Counted from the first letter of the stretch, positions 45,188 through 57,275 are shown. The stretch is 64,000 nucleotides of DNA from Amaricoccus macauensis_A (GCF_049800915.1 NZ_JBNAFY010000003.1:186001-250000), one strand, 5' to 3'. A program made the numbers and translations. The notes: generated by a model from the sequence alone, not told the origin.

Positions 45188-45274
45188 GTAGGATTCGCCT
45201 TTTTTGTGGCCTCGCCTCTCGTATAGTCGCGTCGGCCCGCCATGTCACGAGCCTGTCATGATGCCGGTTGCCGT

Positions 45275-45841
45275 TCAGGCGCCGGGCGCGTTGCAACTAT
45301 CCGTGAGGGCGGTGAACTTGCTGGCGACCCATTGCGGCCCCTCCTCGGGGAGCATGGACGCGACACTTTCCTGTGCATTCGCGAGAATCTCGCGGGTGCG
45401 GCTGTTGTCGACCTGCGGCACGCCGCCATCGACGCCCATCACCGTATCGTAGACCACGAGCGCGATGATGACGATCAGAAGCCCGCGTGCGACCCCGAAG
45501 AGAAAGCCCAGGCCCTGGTCGACCGGGCCGAGCGTGGAATTCTGCACCAGCCCGGAGAGCAGCGGGGTGAAGAGCGAGACGATCACGAGCGCCACGGCAA
45601 AGACGGCGGCGAAGGCCGCGAGCATCGACAGTTCGCAGGTCGTGCCGATGATGTCTCTCAGGATCGGGATCTCGCGCACGAGCGGCTCGACGGCCGGGGC
45701 GAACACGAAGCCGCAGACCGCAGCCGCGACCCAGGCCACGATGGATAGAACCTCGCGCAAGAATCCGCGTGAATAGGCGAGCACGGCGGACAACACCACG
45801 ACCACCAAAACCACACCATCAACGATTGTGAAACCGGTCAT
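45275..45841 (-). CDS. cvpA: CvpA family membrane protein
   Basis: A 188-residue protein of four membrane segments with the CvpA-type opening (DGVVLVVVVLSAVLAYSRGF) and the helix LVQNSTLGPVDQGLGF. CvpA is linked to colicin V production and envelope homeostasis. It lies between radA (11 bp upstream) and purF. Confidence 0.9.
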   Translation of the reverse strand: MTGFTIVDGVVLVVVVLSAVLAYSRGFLREVLSIVAWVAAAVCGFVFAPAVEPLVREIPILRDIIGTTCELSMLAAFAAVFAVALVIVSLFTPLLSGLVQNSTLGPVDQGLGFLFGVARGLLIVIIALVVYDTVMGVDGGVPQVDNSRTREILANAQESVASMLPEEGPQWVASKFTALTDSCNAPGA

Positions 45842-45852
45842 GCCCGTCCTGC

Positions 45853-47226
<1,374 letters not shown>

Positions 47227-47438
47227 GGGGGATCGCTCCAGCTGAGGCGTGGGCGCACAGATGTAGGGTGCGGCGGCGTTCAGGCGCAAGGGCCATCGAC
47301 CTATGGGGCGCGCCCTGATGCGTGACACCCGCGTGAGTGCGAATTGTCACGGACGCGGAACGGCAGGGATGCAGACTGGCTTCGACGCTTCAGACGCCTG
47401 TCAGAATTGATGTTTTCAGATCACCAAAGGTTTGCCCC

Positions 47439-48845
47439 ATGCCGACGACCTACCGCTTCTTTGGAACATCCGCCGACGAGACGATCAGCTGGGATCCCTG
47501 GACCCCGATGTCCCCCAGTGTTTCGGCATGGAAATGGGAAGCCAGCGGCGGACATTACCGGCTCGACTATGACTTCGGCAGCGGCACATTCAAACCGGTC
47601 TGGGTTCCGCTGGAGGTCGATGTGTCTCCATACTCGGGTCGGCCTACTTCCAGAACGGATTACATCTTCGCGCGCGGGGGCGATGATATCATTGATGGCG
47701 GCGGTGGCAGCGACGTCATCTACGGGCAAGGTGGCGACGACACGATCGTCAGCCGAAAGGGAGACCGCATCAACCCCGGCAGCGGCGACAATACGGTTCG
47801 CGTCATCGGCGGAGAATACACCGAATTCGGCACGGCGAATGGCCGCACGATGATTTTTTCGGACCCCTCTGACTATCTGGATTTTCGGGAGGTGAACGCC
47901 GACCTGTTCATCGTTGCATACGATCAGGACATTCTGGATGAATTTCATGGGGGCGAGGCCGGACTCTATCATCCCCAGATGACCCACGCGATCTTCGGCG
48001 GCTTCGATACCCTGACGACCGGGTCCGGCGATGACGTGATCTACGGCGACAGGGGCTACAAGGCGTATCGCACCGGCGACGGCGACGACACGCTCTATCT
48101 GGCGGGCGGGGTAGAATCCGTGGTCGATATGGGGGCCGGGAACGATACCGTCTCCGCTCGTGGAGATGAACGCTTCCTCCTCGAGGGGGACGAAAGCCGC
48201 GGTGCGGCGTCATACGATAACCTGAACGTCAACCTTGGGACGGGCGACGACACCTATTTCGGCTCGGACGGCACCGATCTATTCATCTTCGGCTTCGAAG
48301 GGAACGATCTCCTGTTCGGCGGCGCGGGTGGTGACAACCTCTTTGGCGATCAGAACAATGACCGGCTTTTCGGCGAGGATGACGATGATCAGCTTGAAGG
48401 CGGCGCTGGTCGCGATGTTCTGGTGGGAGGGAATGGCCAGGATCTACTGCACGGGAATGCCGGGCGGGACACGTTCCTTTTTGACTACGCCCGCGAGTCG
48501 AGACCGGGCGCAGACCAGCACGACAAGATCGTTGCCGGGTCAGGTGGTCTGATAGTCGGCACCGACTATGGCATCGCCTTCGACAATCCGGGCGCGGCGG
48601 CGGGCGACGTGATCGACGTCTCGCGGATCGACGCGAACTGGACCGGCGCGGGCGATACCAGCGACCAGGCGTTCACCTTCGGCGGTCGGGGCGTGGGCCA
48701 TATCTGGACGGTCGAGGACGGCAGCGGCAACACGCTCGTGCGCGCCGAGAACAACAGCGAAAGAGGCGTCGATTTCGAGATCCTGATCGAGGATGGCGAG
48801 GAGGTGGCCGCGAGCGACTACAGCGCGGCGGACTTCATCCTGTGA
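47439..48845 (+). CDS. RTX calcium-binding protein (no enzyme domain)
   Basis: A 468-residue acidic protein that lacks a Sec signal. It has RTX nonapeptides in three groups (around residues 80-110, 190-240 and 290-355; for example GGDDIIDGGGGSDVIYG and GGAGRDVLVGGNGQD), separated by beta-rich spacers. The C-terminal part (DFEILIEDGEEVAASDYSA) is the kind of end found in type I-secreted RTX proteins. Without a catalytic domain it may be a surface-layer or adhesion protein. AAAGG precedes the ATG. The 212 bp upstream hold its promoter. Confidence 0.8.
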   Translation: MPTTYRFFGTSADETISWDPWTPMSPSVSAWKWEASGGHYRLDYDFGSGTFKPVWVPLEVDVSPYSGRPTSRTDYIFARGGDDIIDGGGGSDVIYGQGGDDTIVSRKGDRINPGSGDNTVRVIGGEYTEFGTANGRTMIFSDPSDYLDFREVNADLFIVAYDQDILDEFHGGEAGLYHPQMTHAIFGGFDTLTTGSGDDVIYGDRGYKAYRTGDGDDTLYLAGGVESVVDMGAGNDTVSARGDERFLLEGDESRGAASYDNLNVNLGTGDDTYFGSDGTDLFIFGFEGNDLLFGGAGGDNLFGDQNNDRLFGEDDDDQLEGGAGRDVLVGGNGQDLLHGNAGRDTFLFDYARESRPGADQHDKIVAGSGGLIVGTDYGIAFDNPGAAAGDVIDVSRIDANWTGAGDTSDQAFTFGGRGVGHIWTVEDGSGNTLVRAENNSERGVDFEILIEDGEEVAASDYSAADFIL

Positions 48846-48879
48846 CCGCGCAGCCGGTCCGTGCGACCTTCCTATCGCG

Positions 48880-49716
<837 letters not shown>

Positions 49717-49961
49717 GGTCCCGCTTTCCTGGAGTGATCTTTGACCCGAACGGCTTAGACCAGCCGGACCCGTGAGTTCAACCTTGTGCCCGGCCTGGCG
49801 CGCGCGGCGCCCCGACTGCTCACGAACCGGCAACGCGTTCGTGATCCGGGGCGCTGATCCGCAGGCACGAGCGGGGCGTAAGTCATTGCAAGGTCAGGAA
49901 AGCTGGTTAACGACCGGTGAATCTGGCCCTGCGTGACAAACGCCGAAACAGGGAGGAACCC

Positions 49962-51008
49962 ATGGCGAATATAGTCGAGACGGTTGTCGAGGTCAGTGGT
50001 GCCAGTGGCTATGACGACAATGGAAATGACTTCGATCTGCTGCGCGACGCGGTGCTGACGGCGGGCCTCGCGGAAGCGCTGAGCGACCCGGCTGCGGAGT
50101 TGACGGTCTTTGCCCCCAATGATGCGGCCTTCGTGGGACTAGCCCAGACGCTCGGCTATGAGGGCTCGGACGAAGCCGGGTCGCTCGGCCATATCGTCGA
50201 TGCGCTGACGCTACTCGGCGGTGGCGATCCGATCCCGCTCTTGCAGCAGGTGCTGACCTACCACGTAGTGGATGGCGCGTTCTTCAAGGACGACGTGGTG
50301 GCGCTGGGCGACGGTGCTGCGATCGGAACGTTGCAGGGCGGCGAGGTGACGCTGGACCTGAGCGTTCCGGGGCTGATCGATCTCGATCCCGGCCTCGACG
50401 ACCCGGCGCTGATCGGCTTCGACGTGGACGCGGACAACGGCGTAATCCATGTGCTGGACGGCGTGCTCCTGCCCGTGGCGGTGAGCGCGATCCTCTCCCA
50501 GCCCGACACGGACTTCCTGATCGGAGATGGGGACGGTGACTACTACCGCACGGGCAAGGGGGCCGATTTTGTCGACGGGAACGGCGGCCACGATCTCATC
50601 TTTGCCGGGTCCGGCAAGGATGTCGCGATCGGGGGCAGCGGCAACGACGGCATTTCCGGCGGACGCGGGAAGGACATCCTGCTCGGCGAAAGCGGGCATG
50701 ACACGATCTATGGCGGTCGTGGCGACGACATGATCGAGGGCGGAACCGGAAACGACTGGATGGCCGGTGGCCGGGGCAGCGACACCTTCGTTCTGGAGGC
50801 AGGTAGCGGGCACGACACGATCGTCGGCTTCCAGGAGGGCCGCGACAAGATCGACCTGTCGGGTTACGAGGGCATCGAGAGCTTCGACGACATCGATATC
50901 AGCGGGCGTTGGTTCGGCACCAAGGTCGAGTTGGGCGACAGCGACCGGCTCTGCCTCGTGGCGGTGCGCAGCCACGATCTCGACGAGGGCGATTTCCTCT
51001 TCGCCTGA
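49962..51008 (+). CDS. Fasciclin-domain protein with RTX repeats
   Basis: Residues ~10-165 form a FAS1/fasciclin domain (ELTVFAPNDAAFVGLAQTLGYE, then LLQQVLTYHVVDGAF and NGVIHVLDGVLLP). Residues ~195-275 form RTX repeats (GGHDLIFAGSGKD, GGRGDDMIEGGTGND), followed by a typical RTX C-terminal domain (DTIVGFQEGRDKIDLSGYEG). No signal peptide is present, so type I export is likely. Fasciclin domains mediate adhesion. GGAGG precedes ATG 49962. Confidence 0.88.
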   Translation: MANIVETVVEVSGASGYDDNGNDFDLLRDAVLTAGLAEALSDPAAELTVFAPNDAAFVGLAQTLGYEGSDEAGSLGHIVDALTLLGGGDPIPLLQQVLTYHVVDGAFFKDDVVALGDGAAIGTLQGGEVTLDLSVPGLIDLDPGLDDPALIGFDVDADNGVIHVLDGVLLPVAVSAILSQPDTDFLIGDGDGDYYRTGKGADFVDGNGGHDLIFAGSGKDVAIGGSGNDGISGGRGKDILLGESGHDTIYGGRGDDMIEGGTGNDWMAGGRGSDTFVLEAGSGHDTIVGFQEGRDKIDLSGYEGIESFDDIDISGRWFGTKVELGDSDRLCLVAVRSHDLDEGDFLFA

Positions 51009-51536
51009 TCTTTCGGGCAGATATTCCGGGCGGTCGCGGTCTGCGGTCGCCCAACAAAGCGGCAGACCATGCGTCTCGGCGAGCTGCATCGTTTTTAATA
51101 TGCATGTAAAATGTTCAATTTCCACAAAACTGCACTTTCTGTGCAGGAAGACGGGAATCACCTATCAGATGGCAGGAAACGCGCCTATCACTTGCCGCGT
51201 CTCTTGGCATACTAGTCTCGAACCGAAACGCACGGTTCCAGACCTGGATCAGACGCATGGCTCCAATTACGGAACATACCGCCATCAGAACCGTTTCCTC
51301 TCCAACGGGGTTCGGTGGTGTGTCGCCGGCCATGGGCCCACCAGATCCGAGACCGTGCCGGAGGCTTCGCGGCAACTCCGGAGCGACCACGATGGCAATC
51401 CCCCCTCACCATCGTGGCCTGCTCCGGAGAACGACATGGTCGGGGCCGGATTGTGAAGGCAGGGCGTCGGACAAGTGGCTCCTGAACGCCAAAGGTTCAG
51501 GAATTTGAGGCTAGGCGAAAGGCGCAGGAGCGTTTG
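51009..51536. other. Intergenic region, AT-rich centre, no confident gene
   Basis: This 528-bp stretch has an AT-rich segment at about 51090-51150 that probably holds a promoter. Within it lies a perfect inverted repeat, CTGCAC-TTTCT-GTGCAG (51130-51146). Frames on both strands cross the second half but none has a good start or a recognisable product. Confidence 0.4.
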
Positions 51537-52064
51537 ATGCATCCCAGACTTGTTGTGTCGAACCGCGACCCGTTGGTCGCGACCGCAAGAAAGGTGGAAA
51601 TCCCGCCCGAGGAACAGGCCGCGATCAGCGAGACCATTCTGTCGGTTACCGCAGGGGTCGATTCCCGTGACTTCGATCGCGTACTCAGCGCCTTCGCCGA
51701 TACCGTCATCATGGATCGCACCAGCTTCCCCGGAGGCATGGTCGTGACCTTGAGTGCCGAAGACATCGTGGCGCATTTCAGAAGCTTCATGCCCGGTTTC
51801 GACCTGACGGAACATCTGGTGGTCAATCACGAGGTGGTCAGCATCAATCCCCTACGGGCACATGTGCTGGCCGAGTTCGCAGCGATCCATCGCATTGGTG
51901 ACAAGTGCTGGGCGCTGGGCGGCCACAACGAATTCGTCCTTATCCGGTCCGGCACGCGCTGGCTGATCGCTTTCATGAAAATCGTGATCCAGTGGGAAGC
52001 CGGGGACCGCGATCTTGCGCAGACCGCACGTGCGCGCGTGGCGGAGGCCAGAGAGGCGGACTGA
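51537..52064 (+). CDS. NTF2-like (SnoaL-type) protein
   Basis: This 175-residue protein has an NTF2-like cone fold: the helix-strand start (AISETILSVTAGVDSRDFDRVLSAFAD), the strand HFRSFMPGFD, then LVVNHEVVSI and the terminal ALGGHNEFVLIRSGTRWLI. The family includes small isomerases and hydrolases acting on ring compounds or as ligand-binding proteins. AGGAG precedes the ATG. It is convergent with the AraC-type regulator 29 bp away. Confidence 0.8.
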   Translation: MHPRLVVSNRDPLVATARKVEIPPEEQAAISETILSVTAGVDSRDFDRVLSAFADTVIMDRTSFPGGMVVTLSAEDIVAHFRSFMPGFDLTEHLVVNHEVVSINPLRAHVLAEFAAIHRIGDKCWALGGHNEFVLIRSGTRWLIAFMKIVIQWEAGDRDLAQTARARVAEAREAD

Positions 52065-52093
52065 ACCCGGCGGGAACTGCCGCACACGGCCCC

Positions 52094-52858
52094 CTATTCA
52101 GGTCGGTATTCCGCAGGTGTCGCACCGAACTTGCGGCGGAAATGCATGGCGAAACGGCTCATGTCCTGGTAGCCGACCCGCCAGGCCACCTCCGAGACGG
52201 AAAAGCGGGTCGTGCGCAAGAGCAGCGCCGCCATGTCAAGCCGCGTCGCGATGATATACTGCAGCGGCGACATTCCGACGACCTTCCGAAACGATCGCGC
52301 GAAATGGGACGGGCTCATGGCCGCCAGATCGGCCATCACGGTCATGGAGAGGTCGGTGGCAAGATTGTCGTGGATGTATTCGAGGACCCGGCGCAGGCGC
52401 CTGTCCTCCATGCCGAGATGCAGTGGAGGCAGCGGCATGATGGTCTGGACGATCTGCGCGGCGAGCGCATTCTGCATGGTTTCCCGGTAGATCCGCTCCC
52501 GCGCGGCGCCAGCGGTATCACTCAGGGCGAGGCTCAATTGCAGAACGAGCGGGTCCAGATCTCCAATGATTGCATCGAAAGCGACATCGGTGGGGCATCC
52601 GAAATCCTCCAGAATGCGCCGATCGACGGTCACGAACACCACTTCCAGCGAGGCGTCGTAGGAGCAGATCCCGTCGCTTCCCGCCGGAAGCAGCCAGCCC
52701 TGGTTGCGCATCAGCGGTACATGGGCTGTCGCGGATGACGCATGCGAAAAATGATGCGTGGGCTGGTCGTTGCGGAAGATGCCGAGGGAGAGGGACGGAA
52801 GCGCGTAGAAGCCTCCGCCCGGAGGTAGGACACCAGCGTTTGAATGAACCTGTGCCAT
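52094..52858 (-). CDS. AraC-family transcriptional regulator
   Basis: An N-terminal sensor part of about 140 residues is followed by two HTH motifs (residues ~155-254: DLAAMSPSHFARSFRKVVG and SVSEVAWRVGYQDMSRFAMHF), ending in GATPAEYRPE as AraC proteins do. The signal is unknown. It might control the convergent NTF2-like gene or the RTX genes nearby (inference). Confidence 0.87.
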   Translation of the reverse strand: MAQVHSNAGVLPPGGGFYALPSLSLGIFRNDQPTHHFSHASSATAHVPLMRNQGWLLPAGSDGICSYDASLEVVFVTVDRRILEDFGCPTDVAFDAIIGDLDPLVLQLSLALSDTAGAARERIYRETMQNALAAQIVQTIMPLPPLHLGMEDRRLRRVLEYIHDNLATDLSMTVMADLAAMSPSHFARSFRKVVGMSPLQYIIATRLDMAALLLRTTRFSVSEVAWRVGYQDMSRFAMHFRRKFGATPAEYRPE

Positions 52859-52968
52859 GGCTCGATCATACGCCTTCCGAGCAGGCTTTCAACTCAAACG
52901 AGATGGCTGTCTGCGGGAAAGCGCCATCTCGGCTCGGGTGATCGCGGACAGTGACGGAAGGCTCGCAC

Positions 52969-54207
52969 CTAGCCGCTGACGCTCTTCAGCACCTTGGCGA
53001 AAAGCTCCGCCTTGGCGTGGTAGAGATCGGGCATGTCGAGCTTGGCCTTGATCTTGTCGCGGGCGGCCTTGCGACGGGAGGCACTGCCCGAAGCATCCTT
53101 CAGGGTTTCGATGATCCGTTCAGCCAGGTGGCCGGGCTTGCGCAGATCCACCAGCCGAGCGTTCTTCTCCGAGGCGTATTCGGTCACTGGCGCCGTGTCG
53201 GAAACCACCATGGCGCAGCCGATGCTCATGGATTCGAGCATCGACCAGGAGAGCACGAAGGGCACGGTGAGGTAGACGTGGGCATCCGAACGACGCAGGA
53301 GCCTGCGGTATTCGCCGTAGGGGAGACGCCCGGTGAAACGGACCCGCGAGCGGTCGACGCCTGCGTCCGTTAGGGCCTTCTCCTTCCAGTCGGTCTCGCG
53401 CTGGCGTGTGCTGCCGTAGGCCACGCGGTTCTCGCCCGCGATCACGGCCACGGCCTTCGGGTCCGCCTCGAAGACCGCCGGCAGGGCGGCGACGAATTGC
53501 GGGAAGCAGCGGTGCGGCTCCATGCCACGGGTGGCGTAGGTCACCACATGGGCATCTTCGGCGACCAGCCCGTCGAGGGTCGAGCGGCGCTCCTCCGCAT
53601 CCGGGCAGAGATAGGCGGTGTCGATCCCGTCATGCATGACCGACAGCGCGGACCGAAAGACCGGCGGGAACTGCCGCGCCTGGAACTCGGTGGGGCAGAT
53701 CGCGGCGCTTGCAGCCGAGAGATCCATGGCGATCGGCGCGTTTCTCGATTGCTCGACGATGGCCCCCTCGACATTGGAGGGCGGCTTTTCTCCATTCAGT
53801 TCAGCGAGATAGACCACATCGCTTCCCGGGTAGCGGTACCACCATTCACAATAGGCGATGAAGCGGGCCTGGGGAAAGATCTGCTTTGAGAACATCCCCG
53901 CGCCCCAGCCGGTATGGGCCACCACGAGGTCCGGGCGGTAGCCCTCCTTGCGTTCCGCGAGGGCGGCGCGGGCGAAGGCCTGGGCGTTGATGACCGCCTT
54001 TTCCATCGGTTGGGCGTAGGGGTGGGTCTCTTTCGCGGGTTCGCGATGGGGGGCGTAGTTGAAGATCCGGATGCCATCGGCGGAGACATCCTTGGCGGCG
54101 GTGGCGAAGGACACCTCCCAGCCGAGGCCCGAAAGCCACTGGCCGAAGCGGCCGAACTGGGCAGGGAAATTGTCGTGAATGAAGAGAACGCGAGGGGTTC
54201 TTGCCAT
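52969..54207 (-). CDS. Glycosyltransferase family 4-like protein
   Basis: This protein has a GT-B fold with the N-terminal nucleotide-independent half (VLFIHDNFPAQFGRFGQWLSG) and the C-terminal donor-binding half with the Glu-rich motif (SWSMLESMSIGCAMVVSDTAPVTEY cut here to its core SMLESMSIGCAM). The first residues match the recognisable family opening in which FPAQF follows HDN. It probably adds sugar to an exopolysaccharide or lipid; the acceptor is unknown. ATG 54207 is chosen over upstream starts. Confidence 0.87.
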   Translation of the reverse strand: MARTPRVLFIHDNFPAQFGRFGQWLSGLGWEVSFATAAKDVSADGIRIFNYAPHREPAKETHPYAQPMEKAVINAQAFARAALAERKEGYRPDLVVAHTGWGAGMFSKQIFPQARFIAYCEWWYRYPGSDVVYLAELNGEKPPSNVEGAIVEQSRNAPIAMDLSAASAAICPTEFQARQFPPVFRSALSVMHDGIDTAYLCPDAEERRSTLDGLVAEDAHVVTYATRGMEPHRCFPQFVAALPAVFEADPKAVAVIAGENRVAYGSTRQRETDWKEKALTDAGVDRSRVRFTGRLPYGEYRRLLRRSDAHVYLTVPFVLSWSMLESMSIGCAMVVSDTAPVTEYASEKNARLVDLRKPGHLAERIIETLKDASGSASRRKAARDKIKAKLDMPDLYHAKAELFAKVLKSVSG

Positions 54208-54396
54208 GTTTTCAGCCACTTGACCCACCATATGCCGGGATCGCAAGACCCGCCCGCGGGGCCGTTCTTCGCGCTCTGCTCATGATCACTCCGGATTACG
54301 TTCCAAGCCTCGGGCGCAGGCTAGAGCAATCGCATCGAGATGCAAACGCCCAGGGAACAATCCGCCTCAAACGGCCAGAACCGCCCGAAAACCGCG

Positions 54397-54440
54397 TATG
54401 GAATCGATATGGTTTCGATATGGAAACGGTATGGCAACCG
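54397..54440. repeat. Four-unit 11-bp tandem array
   Basis: TATGGAATCGA, TATGGTTTCGA, TATGGAAACGG and TATGGCAACCG follow one another with an exact 11-bp period, near one helical turn. The array lies in the 239-bp region upstream of the glycosyltransferase start and six bp after the MscS stop, and could be a multi-site regulator target. Confidence 0.7.
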
Positions 54441-54446
54441 AAAGAC

Positions 54447-56999
54447 TCAGGTTTCGTCCTCCGCGCTGCCTGACCCGTCGTTGCCATCGTCTCCATCGGC
54501 ATCCGTGCGCTCGTGACGATCGACGGTCTGGCGGGTGACGACGCCGTTGCGGTCGCTCCCGGCCGGTTGGGCCGGCGGCGCGCCTGCTCCCGCGAGGCTC
54601 ACATGCGCGGGCGGCGGGGCGCCCTCCTTGGCCTCCCCGAACCAGAGCGTGAGATGGGGGAAGGGGATCTCGATCCCGGCAGCGTCGAAGCGCTTCTTCA
54701 CCCGCTCGGAATAGGCCCGGCCCACGCCCCACTGTTCGCCCGCGCGGGTCTTGAGGCGGGCGCGCAGGATCACGGCGCTGTCGGCCAGTTCCTGCACCCC
54801 GAACCACTCGATGTCGCCGAGGAGCTTGGTGGACCATTCCGGGTCCTTCTGCATGTCGGCGAAGGCCTCGAGCATCTCCTCGCGGGCGGCGTCGATATCC
54901 TCGCGATAGGCAACACCGATATCGGCCACGTGGAAGCCGTAGCCCATCATGTGGTTGGAGACGAGATCGACGGAGGAGAAGGGAATGACGTGGAACACGC
55001 CGGACACGTCGCGGAGGCTCACGGAGCGGATCGTCAGCTTTTCGACCACGCCGGTCTTGCCGCCCGCCTCGATCACGTCGCCCACGTTGATCGCGTTCTC
55101 GAACTGGATGAAGACGCCGGTGATGATGTCCTGAACCAGTTTCTGCGAGCCGAAACCGATGGCGAGCCCGACGACACCGGCGGAGGCCAGGAGCGGCGCG
55201 ATGCTGACGCCGATCTCGGCCAGCGAGGTGATGAGCACGAAGAGCAGGATGGCGATCAGCGAGGCGTTGCGCAGAAGCGCGAGTAGCGTCTGTTCGCGCG
55301 CCGAGGGCTCGCGCGCATGATGGGGTGTCAGCCGGTAGTCGATCCAGCCGGTGATGGCGAACCAGGCGACGAGGCCGAGGAAGCCGATCAGCATCAGGCT
55401 GGTGACGGTGCCGAGAATGTCGATCCCGAAACGGGTTTCGATCCAGTCCCAGAGCGCGATCACGCCCACGGTCTGAAGCACGAAGGCTGTCCAGATCACG
55501 ATGACGGTCCAGCGCAGGAGCCGCATCAGCACCGGCATGAAGGCGTTGATCCGCGTCTCGAGCGCCGGGAAGGCGGCACGGGCATTGGGCGGGAGCCGGA
55601 GGCCCTCCTCCCCGACCTTTCGCAGGTAGCGGATCACGGCCATGCCCAGCGCAAGCGCGACGGCGATCTGCAAGGACGACACGAGCACCGGCACCCCATG
55701 CCCGCCTTCCGTCAGGGCCTGATGGGCCAAGAACGCGAGATAGGCAAAGACGGCGAGGTGCCAGTAGGGCACCACCACCGAGAGCGCGAGCAGGCCGACA
55801 TCCTCCTCGCTCTCCGCAACGCGCTTCTGCACGTGCTGGATGGGCGTTTCGCGATGAACGAGGACGAGGGTGGCGACATGGGCCAGGACGGCGAGGTTGA
55901 TGAGCATGACGACGGCCTGGCCGAGAATGGGCCGGGTCACCTCCCCGATGACGGTGGCGGCAAAGACCTCGCTGAAGGTGAGAAAGGCGATGACCACGGA
56001 GGCGTGGAAGGTCCAGGAGCGCGCGGTCGAATCCTCGAACGGGACGAGGCGCATGTGGGGCGAAGCCGGGCTGAAGAAGGCACGCAGGCCGATGATGAGA
56101 AACGAGACGACGATGAAGGCGGCCAAAAAGCTCGTTCTGAGCAGGGTTTCCGCTTCGCTGTCCGGGCGCAGGGCGCTCGCCAGCACGAAGGACACGATCC
56201 CGGCGAAGATCATGGCCACAAGGTCGATGGCGGCACCAACGAGGCCGATCAGCAGCTTGCGGATCGGGCCCACCTCCTTCGACCTTTCGCCAAGCCAGCG
56301 CAGGAACGGGCGGACCGCGAGGCGCGTGAGCCATGCCAGCCCGATGCCCGCCCCGGCGAGCAGAGCGAGGCTTGGGAGCAGCGCGGCGATGGCGGATAGA
56401 TCCTCGGCGTCGGCTGCGGCAAGGGCCCGGAACCGGGCGCCCGCAACCGAGAGGTCCGAGGTGAAGGAGCGGAGGCCCGAGGTCGTGCGCTCCTCGAACC
56501 ACTGGATCAGGCGGTTGCCGATGGAATCCTGGGCCGGTCGGGCCTCATCCTCTGTGGCGCCCTCCTCCTCGGTCGCGGTGTCCTCGGCTGTGCCATCTTC
56601 CGCGGGGGCGTCCTGGGCCGCGGTGTCCTCCTCCGAGGGCTCGGAGGCTTGCTCCGTTTCGTTCGAGGGCTGCGGCTCCTCCGCGTTCTCCGGCGGCGGG
56701 TCTTGCGGCTCGGTGCCGGAATCGGCGGGCTCCCGGGTCGTTTCCTGTGTCTCGCCAGAGGTCTCGGCCGGCTCCTCCGATGCCTGACCCTGCGAGCGGG
56801 ATGTGCCGGTGGCGGTGGCTGCGCCCTCACGCAGGGTCTCGATCAGTTCGCCACCGATGGATTCGGCCTGTTCCGCCGCGCCGGTTTCGCCCGTGTTCGT
56901 ATTCTGCTGGGCATGGGAGGGTTGCGACCCTATCAGGAGACAGGCCAGTGCAAGCACGAAGACGGCGCCGCGCGCGCCTCGCCAGTTCAATCTCTTCAT
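54447..56999 (-). CDS. Large MscS-family mechanosensitive channel
   Basis: An 850-residue MscS-type channel. After a signal peptide (cleaved near SHAQ) comes an acidic low-complexity stretch of about 110 residues (Glu/Ala/Thr/Pro-rich, many EE and EP) with unknown role, then about ten membrane helices, and the MscS pore/beta domain near residues 650-780 (GLAIGFGSQKLVQDIITG, INVGDVIEAGGKTGVVE). It would release solutes on hypo-osmotic stress. ATG 56999 is chosen because the signal peptide begins there. Confidence 0.9.
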   Translation of the reverse strand: MKRLNWRGARGAVFVLALACLLIGSQPSHAQQNTNTGETGAAEQAESIGGELIETLREGAATATGTSRSQGQASEEPAETSGETQETTREPADSGTEPQDPPPENAEEPQPSNETEQASEPSEEDTAAQDAPAEDGTAEDTATEEEGATEDEARPAQDSIGNRLIQWFEERTTSGLRSFTSDLSVAGARFRALAAADAEDLSAIAALLPSLALLAGAGIGLAWLTRLAVRPFLRWLGERSKEVGPIRKLLIGLVGAAIDLVAMIFAGIVSFVLASALRPDSEAETLLRTSFLAAFIVVSFLIIGLRAFFSPASPHMRLVPFEDSTARSWTFHASVVIAFLTFSEVFAATVIGEVTRPILGQAVVMLINLAVLAHVATLVLVHRETPIQHVQKRVAESEEDVGLLALSVVVPYWHLAVFAYLAFLAHQALTEGGHGVPVLVSSLQIAVALALGMAVIRYLRKVGEEGLRLPPNARAAFPALETRINAFMPVLMRLLRWTVIVIWTAFVLQTVGVIALWDWIETRFGIDILGTVTSLMLIGFLGLVAWFAITGWIDYRLTPHHAREPSAREQTLLALLRNASLIAILLFVLITSLAEIGVSIAPLLASAGVVGLAIGFGSQKLVQDIITGVFIQFENAINVGDVIEAGGKTGVVEKLTIRSVSLRDVSGVFHVIPFSSVDLVSNHMMGYGFHVADIGVAYREDIDAAREEMLEAFADMQKDPEWSTKLLGDIEWFGVQELADSAVILRARLKTRAGEQWGVGRAYSERVKKRFDAAGIEIPFPHLTLWFGEAKEGAPPPAHVSLAGAGAPPAQPAGSDRNGVVTRQTVDRHERTDADGDDGNDGSGSAEDET

Positions 57000-57275
57000 G
57001 TCGCGCCGATGATTGTTTCTCCCTTGGGCCGATCTTGGCCGGAAGGCGGCGAAACGTCCACAGAAACCGGCATTTGGCCGGTTGACCCGTGGCGCGATCG
57101 GTGCCCCCCTGCGAGGAAGGGAAAACACAATTGTGCCTGTCGCATATCGATGCCCCGAAGAGCACCGACATACGACAGGACCGGTTTCCGCGTTCAATTG
57201 TTGACCTGAAGCCCTGAACGTTCCAAACAGAGAATGTTGACAGTCTTGGAACATCAGTTTCCAGGTCGGATCAGA

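Noticed and set aside
51115..51508. Short frames on both strands before the NTF2-like gene
   Set aside because: No good start or domain; the segment looks like a promoter region.
54367..56502. A 711-residue minus-strand frame overlapping the MscS gene in another phase
   Set aside because: Arg/Pro/His-rich, whereas the other phase has the full MscS pore motif and membrane helices.
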